A DNA stretch of 13,746 nucleotides from Bacteroidota bacterium (GCA_947454745.1 CANGMV010000005.1:1-13746), one strand, 5' to 3'. Shown: positions 1-7,150, numbered from the stretch's first letter. Notes: generated by a model not told the origin, from the sequence alone. Numbers and translations are program-made.

Positions 1-789
1 ATTGTAGCAGCTATAGGCGAAGGGGCAGAGAGTAGTGGAGAGAGTGCATCAAAATCAATTATTGATATTCCCGAAGCACAAAAGCGTTTACTGAAAGCTT
101 TAGTGGCAACTGGAAAGCCAGTGGCATTGGTTTTATTTAATGGTCGTCCTTTAACATTGAATTGGGAAGCCGCAAATGTGCCAGCAATATTAGATGTTTG
201 GTTTGCAGGCTCTGAAGCAGGCGATGCCATTGCAGATGCATTATTAGGTAAAGTAAATCCTTCAGGAAAATTAAGCATGAGCTTCCCTCAAAGTGTTGGA
301 CAAATACCTTTGTATTATAATCATAAAAATACAGGACGTCCTTTAACGGGGAAATGGTTCTCTAAATTCCAGTCTAACTATATCGATGTAAGCAATGAGC
401 CCTTGTATCCATTTGGTTATGGCTTAAGTTATACTAAATTTGAATATGGTGATATGCAATTGTCAAGTAAGCAATTAAAAGGCAACCAAAAATTAACGGT
501 AACTGTAAATGTAAAAAATACAGGTGCCGTAACAGGTAAGGAAGTGGTTCAATTGTATATCCGAGATGTAGTAGGGAGTATTACCAGACCAGTGCAAGAA
601 TTAAAAGGTTTTCAAAAAATTGAATTAGCAGTGGGTGAAAGCAAAAATGTAAGTTTTGAAATTACGCCTGAATTATTAAAATTCTATAATAGTAATTTAA
701 AGTATGATTGGGAAGCAGGTGATTTTGAAATTATGATTGGTGCTAATTCCAAAGAAGTAAAATCAGTAAAAATAAATTGGAGTAAGTAG
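1..789 (+). CDS. bglX: GH3 family periplasmic beta-glucosidase (BglX type), C-terminal part only
   Basis: The reading frame is open from the first base and ends at TAG (787-789), giving 262 residues of a protein that starts left of the window. Family members hydrolyse terminal beta-linked glucose from oligosaccharides, usually in the periplasm. The visible part starts late in the GH3 alpha/beta sandwich domain (GEGAESSGESAS, about residues 6-17). It continues through GKPVALVLFNGRPL, WFAGSEAGDAIADALLG, NPSGKLSMSFP, VGQIPLYYNHKNTGRP and YPFGYGLSYTKFEY, all typical of E. coli BglX-like enzymes. A fibronectin type III-like domain closes the protein at about residues 155-255 (RPVQELKGFQKIEL). A GTG codon at 103 is internal and not the start. 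The catalytic nucleophile Asp lies in the missing N-terminal domain. The neighbouring sugar genes support a role in glycoside use. Family assignment is firm; substrate is unknown. Confidence 0.95.
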   Translation: MVAAIGEGAESSGESASKSIIDIPEAQKRLLKALVATGKPVALVLFNGRPLTLNWEAANVPAILDVWFAGSEAGDAIADALLGKVNPSGKLSMSFPQSVGQIPLYYNHKNTGRPLTGKWFSKFQSNYIDVSNEPLYPFGYGLSYTKFEYGDMQLSSKQLKGNQKLTVTVNVKNTGAVTGKEVVQLYIRDVVGSITRPVQELKGFQKIELAVGESKNVSFEITPELLKFYNSNLKYDWEAGDFEIMIGANSKEVKSVKINWSK

Positions 790-794
790 CTTGC

Positions 795-821
795 CAAATA
801 ATTAGCTTTGCTATTTATTTG
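795..821 (+). terminator. Candidate terminator hairpin after the GH3 gene
   Basis: Twelve-position arms 795-806 and 810-821 pair with one T-T mismatch around a three-base TTT loop. It begins six bases after the GH3 stop codon. The following bases are GAAAAATC rather than a T-run, so it may act as a 3'-end stabiliser instead of an intrinsic terminator. Confidence 0.5.
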
Positions 822-839
822 AAAAATCTTAAGAGGCTA

Positions 840-880
840 TGTAAGGATTAAAATAAATTTATAAAATTTTAATCCTTACA
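840..880. terminator. Perfect 15-bp stem-loop between convergent genes
   Basis: Arms 840-854 and 866-880 are exact reverse complements (TGTAAGGATTAAAAT and its complement) around an 11-base AT loop. The stem lies between the convergent GH3 and Nudix genes and can form on either transcript. No clear T-run follows on either strand, so a role as bidirectional terminator or RNA 3'-end barrier is inferred from position and perfection of the stem. Confidence 0.5.
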
Positions 881-883
881 AGC

Positions 884-979
884 TTACCAGGAACCGAAAA
901 ATATCGGAGATATTTTCTAATTATTAGAGGTACGGTTCTGGGTAAATTAAAATGAAATATAATTTACCAGGAACCGTAC
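884..979. repeat. Three copies of an inverted motif, one overlapping the Nudix stop codon
   Basis: The motif TTACCAGGAACCG occurs at 884-896 and again inside 961-979. A near-complementary copy sits between them at 930-948. The middle copy can pair with the right copy (19 positions, two imperfect pairs, 12-base loop) or with the left copy (13 positions, one mismatch and one wobble). An exact 8-bp hairpin, AAAATATC-GGA-GATATTTT, is nested at 898-916. The right copy encodes the last residues and stop of the Nudix gene. On the leftward transcript the two pairings exclude each other. Confidence 0.75.
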
Positions 980-1749
980 AAGCCCTCTTTCAGTGCCTTT
1001 TGATATTTCTTATCATTAAAAGTGTACAGGAAGGGGGCTTTGTGTGCGCCGCCTTTTCTGGTTTCAGTTAATTTGTTTAAAATACCGAAGCCAATCATTT
1101 TACGTTGAAAATTACGGCGATCTAATTTTTGATCTAAGATGGTTTCGTATAATTTTTGCAATTCGGGCATGGTAAATTTCTTAGGCAAAAGGTTTCTTCC
1201 AATCGGCAAGTAGGCCAATTGTGTTCTAAGAGATTCCAATGCTTTTAATACAATGGCTTCGTGGTCCATCATTAAATTACTTAACTTATTAATGTCGATC
1301 CATTCAGCACCTTCGTTGGCATCTGCGGGGTCTAAATTCACCTCAGTAAAATCAATTAAGGCGTAAAATCCAATGGTAACAAATCTTTGTAAAAGCCAGT
1401 TGTCTTTAGGAATTTTAATGCCGTATTCTTGATATCTGTTTTGGTGAATACTTGCATCTGATCGGTTAGGATCACCAAAGGCATTAAATTGTTGTAAAAA
1501 GATATTGTCAACACCGGTTCGTTCCTGTAGTACGCGATACGCTGCGTTGTCAATTGTTTCGTCTTTGAATATAAAACCGCCAGGTAGCGCCCATTTATTG
1601 GATTGCTTTACTTTTAACAAAAGCACCTTTAATACATTTTCGTGGAAGCCAAAGATGGTGCAATCCACCGAAATACCGGCTTGGTAAATCTTGTCTCCTT
1701 TTTCTAAAATAGTTTTATAGCTAGCTGGTATGGCCCCCTTTTTTGACAT
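964..1749 (-). CDS. NrtR-like Nudix-domain transcriptional regulator (degenerate Nudix box)
   Basis: Predicted 261-residue protein with an N-terminal Nudix fold and a C-terminal winged-helix DNA-binding domain, as in the NrtR group. Some Bacteroidota members of this group, such as AraR, sense sugars. The Nudix signature starts at G58 and keeps E64, R72, E76 and G79. However, the Glu of the RE pair is V73 and the second Glu of the EE pair is R77, so pyrophosphatase activity is probably lost and the domain is likely a ligand sensor. The winged helix covers about residues 185-255 (MPELQKLYETILDQKLDRRN, RKMIGFGIL). I chose ATG at 1747-1749 (MSKKGAIPAS) because the 48-residue upstream extension from 1893 looks like translated AT-rich intergenic DNA. 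The neighbouring sugar genes suggest that they are its targets. The effector is unknown. Confidence 0.85.
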   Translation of the reverse strand: MSKKGAIPASYKTILEKGDKIYQAGISVDCTIFGFHENVLKVLLLKVKQSNKWALPGGFIFKDETIDNAAYRVLQERTGVDNIFLQQFNAFGDPNRSDASIHQNRYQEYGIKIPKDNWLLQRFVTIGFYALIDFTEVNLDPADANEGAEWIDINKLSNLMMDHEAIVLKALESLRTQLAYLPIGRNLLPKKFTMPELQKLYETILDQKLDRRNFQRKMIGFGILNKLTETRKGGAHKAPFLYTFNDKKYQKALKEGLYGSW

Positions 1750-1764
1750 AGTTATTAAAGAAGA

Positions 1765-1780
1765 AGACGCGAATGCGTCT
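1765..1780. promoter_or_regulatory. Inverted repeat in the Nudix gene leader
   Basis: AGACGC-GAAT-GCGTCT is a perfect 6-bp inverted repeat in an otherwise AT-rich region, 15 bases before the Nudix regulator start. It could be an operator for autoregulation or a small RNA hairpin near the start codon. Nothing in the sequence decides between these. The rest of the 1750-1905 divergent region shows no convincing TAnnTTTG promoter element. Confidence 0.35.
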
Positions 1781-1905
1781 GATGAATGTAAGATGAATAT
1801 TTTTATTAAATTAAAGTTATAATTAATTTTATAAACTCCCCTAAAATTTTTATATTGTGTCATAACAACGCAATGATTGCTTTTATATAACACAAACCTG
1901 TCATT

Positions 1906-2838
1906 ATGAATTCAAGAAGAAAGTTTCTACAACAAGCCGCAGCGCTAACAGTAGGAGGGGCTTTATTAAGTAAGTCAAGTTGGGCTGATAATTTTTTAGG
2001 AGCATCTAAATTACCTGCACCAGGTATTCAGTTGTTTACCCTCTTTAACGAAATGGATATGGACACCGTTGGTACTTTAAAAAAAGTAGCAGAAGCAGGG
2101 TATAAAAATATTGAATCAGCTTTCAGTAAACAAGGCGGTTTTTATGGAAAGAAGCCAAAAGAATTTAAAGCTTTATTACACGATATGGGAATGGAATGGA
2201 GATCACACCATGTGATGGGTACCCCTTTCAAAATGCCAGCGAATGCTAAAATTCCAAATGGCCCGGACGGCAAGCCTATTCAAATTCCGGTTATGAAAAA
2301 CTTACAAGATAATAGTCAGGAATTAATTGATCAAGCTGCAGAAGCGGGTATCCCTTATATTGTTTGTGCAAGTATTAATATTGAGTCTGGAGATCATATT
2401 AAAAGTTCAGCGGAAACATTACACCGTGCAGGAGAGCAGGCTAAAAAAGCAGGTATTCAATTGGCTTACCATAATCATGCTACTGAATTTGACAGTACTG
2501 ATGGCATTGTATCCTATGATTATTTCACTACTCAAATTCCTGCCGATTTATTAAAGTTGGAATTGGATTTGGGCTGGGTATTTAAAGCGGGTAGGAATCC
2601 TGTAGAGATCTTTAAAAACAACAAGGGACGTTTCCCATTATTACATGTGAAAGATATGACAGCAGCAGGGGAGATTGTTCCTTTTGGGGATGGAGTGTAT
2701 AATTTTAAAGACACTTTTAAAAATGTTGATATCGCTGGCATGCAATACTTTTTCTTAGAACAGGATTTTCCTAAAAAGCCTTTTGAAAATATTGTCACTT
2801 CGGTAACCAATTTCAATAAGTTTAAGAAGGAATTATAA
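1906..2838 (+). CDS. Exported TIM-barrel protein, sugar phosphate isomerase/epimerase-like (xylose isomerase-like fold)
   Basis: A 310-residue protein with a twin-arginine signal: SRRKFLQ at residues 3-9, a hydrophobic stretch at 11-22 and a likely cleavage after SWA (residue 27). Export by Tat suggests folding and perhaps metal loading in the cytoplasm. The mature part fits the AP endonuclease 2/xylose isomerase-like TIM barrel: GIQLFTL at strand 1, KNIESAF, LAYHNHATEF (186-195), LELDLGWVFKAGRNP (218-232) and LLHVKDM (245-251). H191, D221 and H247 are plausible metal ligands. A Gly/Pro/Asn-rich insertion covers about residues 104-130. Exported relatives occur in many Bacteroidota sugar clusters, and some are now known to act on 3-keto-glycosides by elimination or hydration rather than as sugar-phosphate isomerases. 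The exact reaction here is unknown. It stands alone, with a strong terminator right after its stop. Confidence 0.85.
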   Translation: MNSRRKFLQQAAALTVGGALLSKSSWADNFLGASKLPAPGIQLFTLFNEMDMDTVGTLKKVAEAGYKNIESAFSKQGGFYGKKPKEFKALLHDMGMEWRSHHVMGTPFKMPANAKIPNGPDGKPIQIPVMKNLQDNSQELIDQAAEAGIPYIVCASINIESGDHIKSSAETLHRAGEQAKKAGIQLAYHNHATEFDSTDGIVSYDYFTTQIPADLLKLELDLGWVFKAGRNPVEIFKNNKGRFPLLHVKDMTAAGEIVPFGDGVYNFKDTFKNVDIAGMQYFFLEQDFPKKPFENIVTSVTNFNKFKKEL

Positions 2839-2843
2839 TAAAT

Positions 2844-2876
2844 AAAAAAGCCCTTAATATTTTTAAGGGCTTTTTT
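2844..2876. terminator. Strong bidirectional intrinsic terminator
   Basis: Perfect 14-bp arms 2844-2857 and 2863-2876 (AAAAAAGCCCTTAA and its complement) with a 5-base loop. Each strand ends its GC-containing stem with six T. It begins six bases after the TIM-barrel stop codon and ends eight bases before the stop of the convergent oxidoreductase gene, so it serves both. Confidence 0.93.
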
Positions 2877-2884
2877 GTAAGTAA

Positions 2885-4075
2885 CTAGTTGATTATTTGT
2901 TCGGTAATCTTACCAGTTGTTTTATGCTTTAAGATTAATTTCTTCGCGCCATAATGCGTCATTTCCTCTTTTACTAAATAATGTTCTGCGTCATATTCTA
3001 CTAGATGACTTTCTTTGGTTAAACCTTCTTGGCCTCTCCAAATATCTAATTTAACAGGCTCCCATAATTTAGATTTTGCTGATTTATAAGCTGCATCTAA
3101 AATACAGTTCACAACATAGCCGTCGTAAAATGTTTCTTTTGGTGCTTCACCTTTTTCCATGGAATTAAACATATCCATAAACATGTGGTTGTAGCCCAAT
3201 TCATTTAATTCATCACCCACTGGGAATAACCAACCTCTATCGCTTTCTGCTTTCTCCGCAATATAGTCTCCACCTTTTCCTGTGGTAAACATTTCAAAGC
3301 CGGTACGTAAAAAGCTATTGATCCAAATGGTGCCCTCGGTACCCATTACTTCGTCTCTTAAGTCCAAGCCACCTCTAAATGTCCAGCTTACTTCGAACTG
3401 ACCAATCGCCCCATTTTCATATTTCACCAAACCAATAGCATGGTCTTCGGCATCAATAGGTTTTACTTGTGTATCAGCCCAGCACATTACTTCCACAGGC
3501 TTGATATCTTTTCCAATATAACTTCTTGAAATTTCAACGCAATGGCAACCTAAGTCTAAAATACAACCGCCGCCAGCTTGCTCAATATCCCAAAACCAAT
3601 CGCTGTGTGGGCCAGGGTGTGTTTCACGTGACTTTGCCCATAAAATACGGCCTACGGCGCCTTCTTTAACGCTTTGGTTGGCTTTAATAAACTTAGGGGT
3701 GTACACTAAGTCTTCTAAGTAACCGTTAAAAATACCAGCCTCTTCTACTGCAATAAGCATTCTCTTTGCTTCTTCACCATTACGACCTAATGGCTTGGTA
3801 GTCATAACTGCTTTTTTATGTTTGCAGCAAAGCATTACCGCTATTTCATGAATATTATTAGGAAGTGAAATACAAACTACATCTACATCGGGGTGGGCAA
3901 TAGCCGCTTCCATATCGGTAGTCCAATGAGCACAATTGTAATCAGCAGCAAACTTTACAGCCGATTCTTCACGACGTGCATAAATACTTACTACTTTATC
4001 TTTACTTCTATAACCTTGCAAGGCATCGGCATAAAAACGGCCAATGAATCCTGCTCCTAACATCGCTATACGCAT
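2885..4075 (-). CDS. Gfo/Idh/MocA family NAD(P)-dependent oxidoreductase
   Basis: A 396-residue cytoplasmic protein without a signal peptide. The N-terminal Rossmann fold starts MRIAMLGAGFIGRFYADAL with GAGFIG at residues 7-12. The segment IYARREE (31-37) ends the second strand without an acidic residue and carries two Arg, which hints at NADP(H). The family's lysine motif appears as TTKPLG with K94 as the probable catalytic residue. GGGCILDLGCH (168-178) supplies D174 and H178 of the active-site loop. The C-terminal alpha/beta domain carries substrate specificity. Such enzymes oxidise or reduce a sugar or cyclitol hydroxyl, often at C3. The gene follows the permease in the same direction, 69 bp downstream, but a terminator lies between them, so expression may be only partly coupled. 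Length is slightly above the usual 340-380. The substrate is not recognisable. Confidence 0.92.
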   Translation of the reverse strand: MRIAMLGAGFIGRFYADALQGYRSKDKVVSIYARREESAVKFAADYNCAHWTTDMEAAIAHPDVDVVCISLPNNIHEIAVMLCCKHKKAVMTTKPLGRNGEEAKRMLIAVEEAGIFNGYLEDLVYTPKFIKANQSVKEGAVGRILWAKSRETHPGPHSDWFWDIEQAGGGCILDLGCHCVEISRSYIGKDIKPVEVMCWADTQVKPIDAEDHAIGLVKYENGAIGQFEVSWTFRGGLDLRDEVMGTEGTIWINSFLRTGFEMFTTGKGGDYIAEKAESDRGWLFPVGDELNELGYNHMFMDMFNSMEKGEAPKETFYDGYVVNCILDAAYKSAKSKLWEPVKLDIWRGQEGLTKESHLVEYDAEHYLVKEEMTHYGAKKLILKHKTTGKITEQIIN

Positions 4076-4105
4076 TTTCTAAAAATTATAATTTGAATAA
4101 ATAAA

Positions 4106-4131
4106 AAAGCCTACCCAAAAGGATAGGCTTT
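4106..4131 (-). terminator. Intrinsic terminator after the MFS permease gene
   Basis: Arms 4106-4116 and 4121-4131 pair with one mismatch around an AAAA loop (GCCTACCC against GGATAGGC). On the leftward transcript the stem is followed by TTTTTTATTTATT. It sits 13 bases after the permease stop codon and upstream of the oxidoreductase start, so it should reduce read-through between the two genes. Confidence 0.85.
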
Positions 4132-4144
4132 GAAAAAAATATAA

Positions 4145-5356
4145 TTAAGCAGTTGCTTTTTCTTTCACATCAGTTGCTAGCGCACCTTTTTCTTTAAATC
4201 CTAAAATGAAAGCAATTAATACCGCGCCAGCAATTGCAGCAGGTGTCAACCAAATATTAGTCCACTCGTGACCAGTAGTTGTTTTATGTTGGTCTACCAC
4301 AAAGCCACTGTACCAAGTACCAATGAACATACCCACACCATATGTTGCGAAAGTGAATAAACCTTGTGCCGCGTTTTTAATGGATTCACCTGCTTTTTTC
4401 TCCGTGTACATATAACCTGTTACAAAGAAAAAATCATAACAAACACCGTGTAATATGATACCAGCATACAACATCCAGCTTGCATTCATTGTGCCATAAG
4501 CAAAACAAACATAACGTAGTACCCATGCACTCATTCCTAAAATCAACATATTCTTAACGCCAATTTTATTGAACATAAATGGAATCGCTAAAATAAATAA
4601 GGCTTCAGACATTTGGCCCATCGTCATTTTACCAGCGGCATTTTCTAGTCCTACTTCATTTAAGAATGGATTCGCAAAGCCATAGTAAAAAGAAAGTGGG
4701 ATACAAATTAAGATAGCTGCACCAAAGAATATTAAGTAAGATTTTTCTTTTAACAATACAAAAGCATCCTTACCTAAAATACTTCCAAAGCTAGCCTTGG
4801 TTCCAGTCCCTTTTGGAGGAGTGTTCGGTAAGATAAAGCTAATAACACCTAATGCAACTGAAACTGCAGCTGCCACTTGGAATGTACCAGCTGTTTTTTC
4901 AATGCCTAATTTAGCAATGATTAAACCTGCAACAATCCATCCTAAGGTTCCAAATACACGAATCCAAGGGAATTGCTTTCCTGGATCGGTCATTTGCGCA
5001 AATGCAACGCTATTACTTAAGGCAATAGTTGGCATATATAATAAAGAGTATACCAATATTACCCAATAAAAACTACCGTTGTCTACTTTAGTTGCATAAA
5101 ATAATAAAGCGGCACCTACTAAGTGTAAAACGCCCATGATTTTTTGAGCAGCAAAGAATTTGTCGGCAATCATACCTACAAAGAAAGGGGAGATAATGGT
5201 TGCAATGGCACCAGCACTATAAGCAGCACCAATATCAACACCAGAAGATTTTAATACTTCGCCCATATAGGTTCCCATGGTTACGTACCAAGCACTCCAA
5301 ATATAATATTGGAGGAACATCATTGCAGATAATAAAATACCCGTTTTTAATTTCAT
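4145..5356 (-). CDS. MFS permease, nucleoside:H+ symporter-like (NHS) family
   Basis: A 403-residue, highly hydrophobic inner-membrane protein with about 12 predicted helices. The start MKLKTGILLSAMMFLQYYIW and the following helix resemble NupG/XapB-type proton symporters. A typical MFS loop after helix 2 appears as GMIADKFFAAQK. Further helices include WIRVFGTLGWIVAGLIIAKL and the tail ends in a charged segment (FKEKGALATDVKEKATA). Despite the family name, members in Bacteroidota are often found beside Gfo/Idh oxidoreductases and TIM-barrel sugar enzymes, as here. That makes a sugar or glycoside derivative a more likely substrate than a nucleoside (inference). The gene leads the leftward pair with the oxidoreductase. 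A GC-rich palindrome lies in its leader at 5372-5393. Family assignment is good; the transported compound is unknown. Confidence 0.88.
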   Translation of the reverse strand: MKLKTGILLSAMMFLQYYIWSAWYVTMGTYMGEVLKSSGVDIGAAYSAGAIATIISPFFVGMIADKFFAAQKIMGVLHLVGAALLFYATKVDNGSFYWVILVYSLLYMPTIALSNSVAFAQMTDPGKQFPWIRVFGTLGWIVAGLIIAKLGIEKTAGTFQVAAAVSVALGVISFILPNTPPKGTGTKASFGSILGKDAFVLLKEKSYLIFFGAAILICIPLSFYYGFANPFLNEVGLENAAGKMTMGQMSEALFILAIPFMFNKIGVKNMLILGMSAWVLRYVCFAYGTMNASWMLYAGIILHGVCYDFFFVTGYMYTEKKAGESIKNAAQGLFTFATYGVGMFIGTWYSGFVVDQHKTTTGHEWTNIWLTPAAIAGAVLIAFILGFKEKGALATDVKEKATA

Positions 5357-5371
5357 AGTGTGTGGTTTTTA

Positions 5372-5393
5372 GCGACAGCGGATCCGCCAGCGC
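5372..5393. promoter_or_regulatory. GC-rich palindrome in the permease leader, candidate operator
   Basis: GCGGATCCGC is an exact 10-bp palindrome at 5378-5387. It is flanked symmetrically by GCG (5372-5374) and CGC (5391-5393) about the same centre, and starts 16 bases before the permease ATG. It stands out in AT-rich DNA. The dyad symmetry fits a dimeric repressor site, but a leader RNA hairpin is also possible. Confidence 0.4.
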
Positions 5394-5451
5394 AATCGTT
5401 TAATAAATCGTTAGTTTGGTTTTAAGCGGATTCAATATACTAAAAAATCAA

Positions 5452-6621
5452 TTATGAAAGGGCCAAAGCCTGCAAAATATCCGCTAATATATCGTCCTTA
5501 TGTTCAAGGCCTACCGAAATGCGAATTAACCCAGGGGTGATGCTCACGGCTTGTCTTTCGGCCTCGGATAGTTTAGCATGGGTAGTGCTAGCAGGGTGGG
5601 ATGCAATACTTCGGGTGTCACCCAAATTGGCAGTCATCGAAAGCATTTTTAAACTATTTAAAAAAGTTCTGCCCGATTCAACACCACCTTTTAATTCAAA
5701 ACAAACAATGCCACCACCATTTTTCATTTGCTTTTGTGCAATGGCATAATGAGGATGTGTTGTTAAGAAAGGGTATTTAACAAAATTGATTTTTGCATGG
5801 CCTTGTAATTTGTCGGCAATGTATAATGCGTTGCTGCAATGTCGATCCATTCTCACTTCCAAGGTTTCTAAACTCTTACTTAATACCCAAGCATTAAATG
5901 GAGAGAGAGATGGGCCTGTACTGCGACAGAACAAATAAATATCATGAATCAAATCCTTTCTACCTACTACAGCTCCACCTAAAACGCGGCCTTGTCCATC
6001 AATCCATTTGGTAGCAGAGTGTACCACTAGGTCAGCACCTAAATCAATAGGAGTTTGACCAATCGGTGTTGCGAAACAATTGTCAACGTTTAAAATAATA
6101 TTGTGCTTTTTAGCAATGGCACTAACCATACTTATATCTACAACATCTAATCCTGGATTAGTAGGGGTCTCTAAATAAATCATTTTAGTTTGTGGTGTAA
6201 TCGCTGCCTCCCATTCTGCAGCATTGGCACTTGCACCTACATAACTAAAGTCAATTCCATATTTTGGTAAGTATTTTGAAATCACGGTATGTGTACTTCC
6301 AAAAATGGAGTTGCAAGATAAAATATGATCGCCTTTTTTTAACAAAGCCATAAAGGAACCAAATACAGCACTCATCCCTGAAGCAGTAGCAAAGCCATCT
6401 TCAGCATTTTCTAATACGCATAAACGGTCTACAAATTCTTGTACCGATGGGTTAGAGAAGCGACTATAAATATTCGCGTCGTTTTCATCGGCAAATGCAG
6501 CACGCATATCTTCGGCATTATCAAAAGTGAAGCTACTTGTAAGGAACAAAGGAGAGGCGTGCTCATGTTGTGGCGTTTGAGGAACCCTTGTTCTAATTAA
6601 TTTGGATTGATTATGCTTCAT
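5452..6621 (-). CDS. metZ: O-succinyl/O-acetylhomoserine sulfhydrylase, Cys/Met PLP-dependent family
   Basis: A 389-residue enzyme predicted to form homocysteine from activated homoserine and sulfide, the direct sulfhydrylation route to methionine. SATKWIDGQGR contains the PLP lysine K205, and this run with GQGR is characteristic of MetZ. D180 in LNVDNCFATP should contact the PLP ring nitrogen. YSRFSNPS (52-59), ATASGMSA (78-85) and YLETPTNP (149-156) are the other family blocks. I chose ATG at 6619-6621 (MKHNQSKLIRTRVP). The longer frame to 6741 would overlap the OsmC-family gene and adds 40 residues of non-family sequence. The stop of that gene is 53 bp upstream on the same strand, so both are probably one transcript. 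Because the activating gene next door is MetX-like, the physiological substrate may be O-acetylhomoserine despite the name. Confidence 0.93.
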   Translation of the reverse strand: MKHNQSKLIRTRVPQTPQHEHASPLFLTSSFTFDNAEDMRAAFADENDANIYSRFSNPSVQEFVDRLCVLENAEDGFATASGMSAVFGSFMALLKKGDHILSCNSIFGSTHTVISKYLPKYGIDFSYVGASANAAEWEAAITPQTKMIYLETPTNPGLDVVDISMVSAIAKKHNIILNVDNCFATPIGQTPIDLGADLVVHSATKWIDGQGRVLGGAVVGRKDLIHDIYLFCRSTGPSLSPFNAWVLSKSLETLEVRMDRHCSNALYIADKLQGHAKINFVKYPFLTTHPHYAIAQKQMKNGGGIVCFELKGGVESGRTFLNSLKMLSMTANLGDTRSIASHPASTTHAKLSEAERQAVSITPGLIRISVGLEHKDDILADILQALALS

Positions 6622-6674
6622 GCTACTATTATTAAAATTTGATCTTAGTTTATTAAATCCTTGCTTATATATTA

Positions 6675-7094
6675 TTAAATTAACTCTACGGCCCATGTAA
6701 TGTTCGCTCCTGCAGCTCTTAAAGTTGCGGCTACAGAACAATATTTATCCATAGAAAGTGCACAAGCTTTTTCAGCTCTTTCTTTTGACATGCTACCTTT
6801 TAATTTAAATACAATATGAATGGTCTCCCATAAAGCAGGCTCTTTACCCACTTGACGTTCTCCGTCAATCACCATTTCAAATTGCTCAATGGTTTCTTTT
6901 TGTTTCTTTAAAATCATCACAATATCTACCGCACTACAACCACCCAAAGCACTTAATAACGCTTGCATAGGGCGTACGCCATTGCCATGCCCACCTTGGT
7001 CCACAGGAATATCCATGGTCATGGTTTGGCCTGCTTCGTCGGTTGTTACAAACTGATAGTCTTGGTCGATTTGCTTTAAATGAATCCTTGCCAT
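6675..7094 (-). CDS. OsmC family protein (putative thiol peroxidase)
   Basis: A 139-residue cytoplasmic protein of the OsmC/Ohr superfamily, members of which reduce organic hydroperoxides using two cysteines. The two expected cysteines are present: C53 in ALGGCSAVD and C119 in DKYCSVAAT. RPMQALLSALGGCSAVDIV (41-59) is the usual central helix. It looks closer to the YhfA-like OsmC branch than to Ohr. ATG at 7092-7094 (MARIHLKQID) is chosen because the longer frame to 7202 runs across the divergent promoter and into the metX start. It is the first gene of a leftward unit with metZ. A -7 element (TACCTTTG, minus strand) lies at 7143-7150, giving a leader of about 40 bases. Its substrate and its tie to sulfur metabolism are inferred only from location. 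Confidence 0.9.
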   Translation of the reverse strand: MARIHLKQIDQDYQFVTTDEAGQTMTMDIPVDQGGHGNGVRPMQALLSALGGCSAVDIVMILKKQKETIEQFEMVIDGERQVGKEPALWETIHIVFKLKGSMSKERAEKACALSMDKYCSVAATLRAAGANITWAVELI

Positions 7095-7133
7095 AGGTAA
7101 ATGCTTGTTAGTATGTTGAAAGTAAAAAAATGG

Positions 7134-7150
7134 TACCTTTGACAAAGGTA
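7134..7150. promoter_or_regulatory. Palindromic pair of -7 promoter elements shared by metX and osmC-metZ
   Basis: TACCTTTG-A-CAAAGGTA is a perfect 17-base palindrome in the middle of the 95-bp divergent region. Each strand carries TACCTTTG, an exact match to the Bacteroidota -7 consensus TAnnTTTG. For the leftward unit a TTG -33 element lies at 7173-7175 with a 22-base spacer, within the usual range. For metX the nearest TTG (7116-7118) has a short 15-base spacer. Predicted start points lie about 40 bases before each start codon. The same palindrome could also bind a dimeric regulator. Confidence 0.7.

Noticed and set aside
1750..1893. N-terminal extension of the Nudix regulator to 1893
   Set aside because: The 48 residues are Ile/Asn/Lys-rich, carry no family similarity and cover the divergent promoter region; MSKKGAIPAS at 1749 is a normal start.
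2327..2554. 75-residue frame inside the TIM-barrel gene
   Set aside because: It overlaps conserved TIM-barrel motifs in another frame and has no independent support.
4797..5069. 90-residue rightward frame inside the permease gene
   Set aside because: It is a shadow frame opposite a clear membrane transporter and has no recognisable protein features.
6622..6741. Longer metZ start at 6741
   Set aside because: It would overlap the end of the OsmC-family gene and adds residues not found in the enzyme family.
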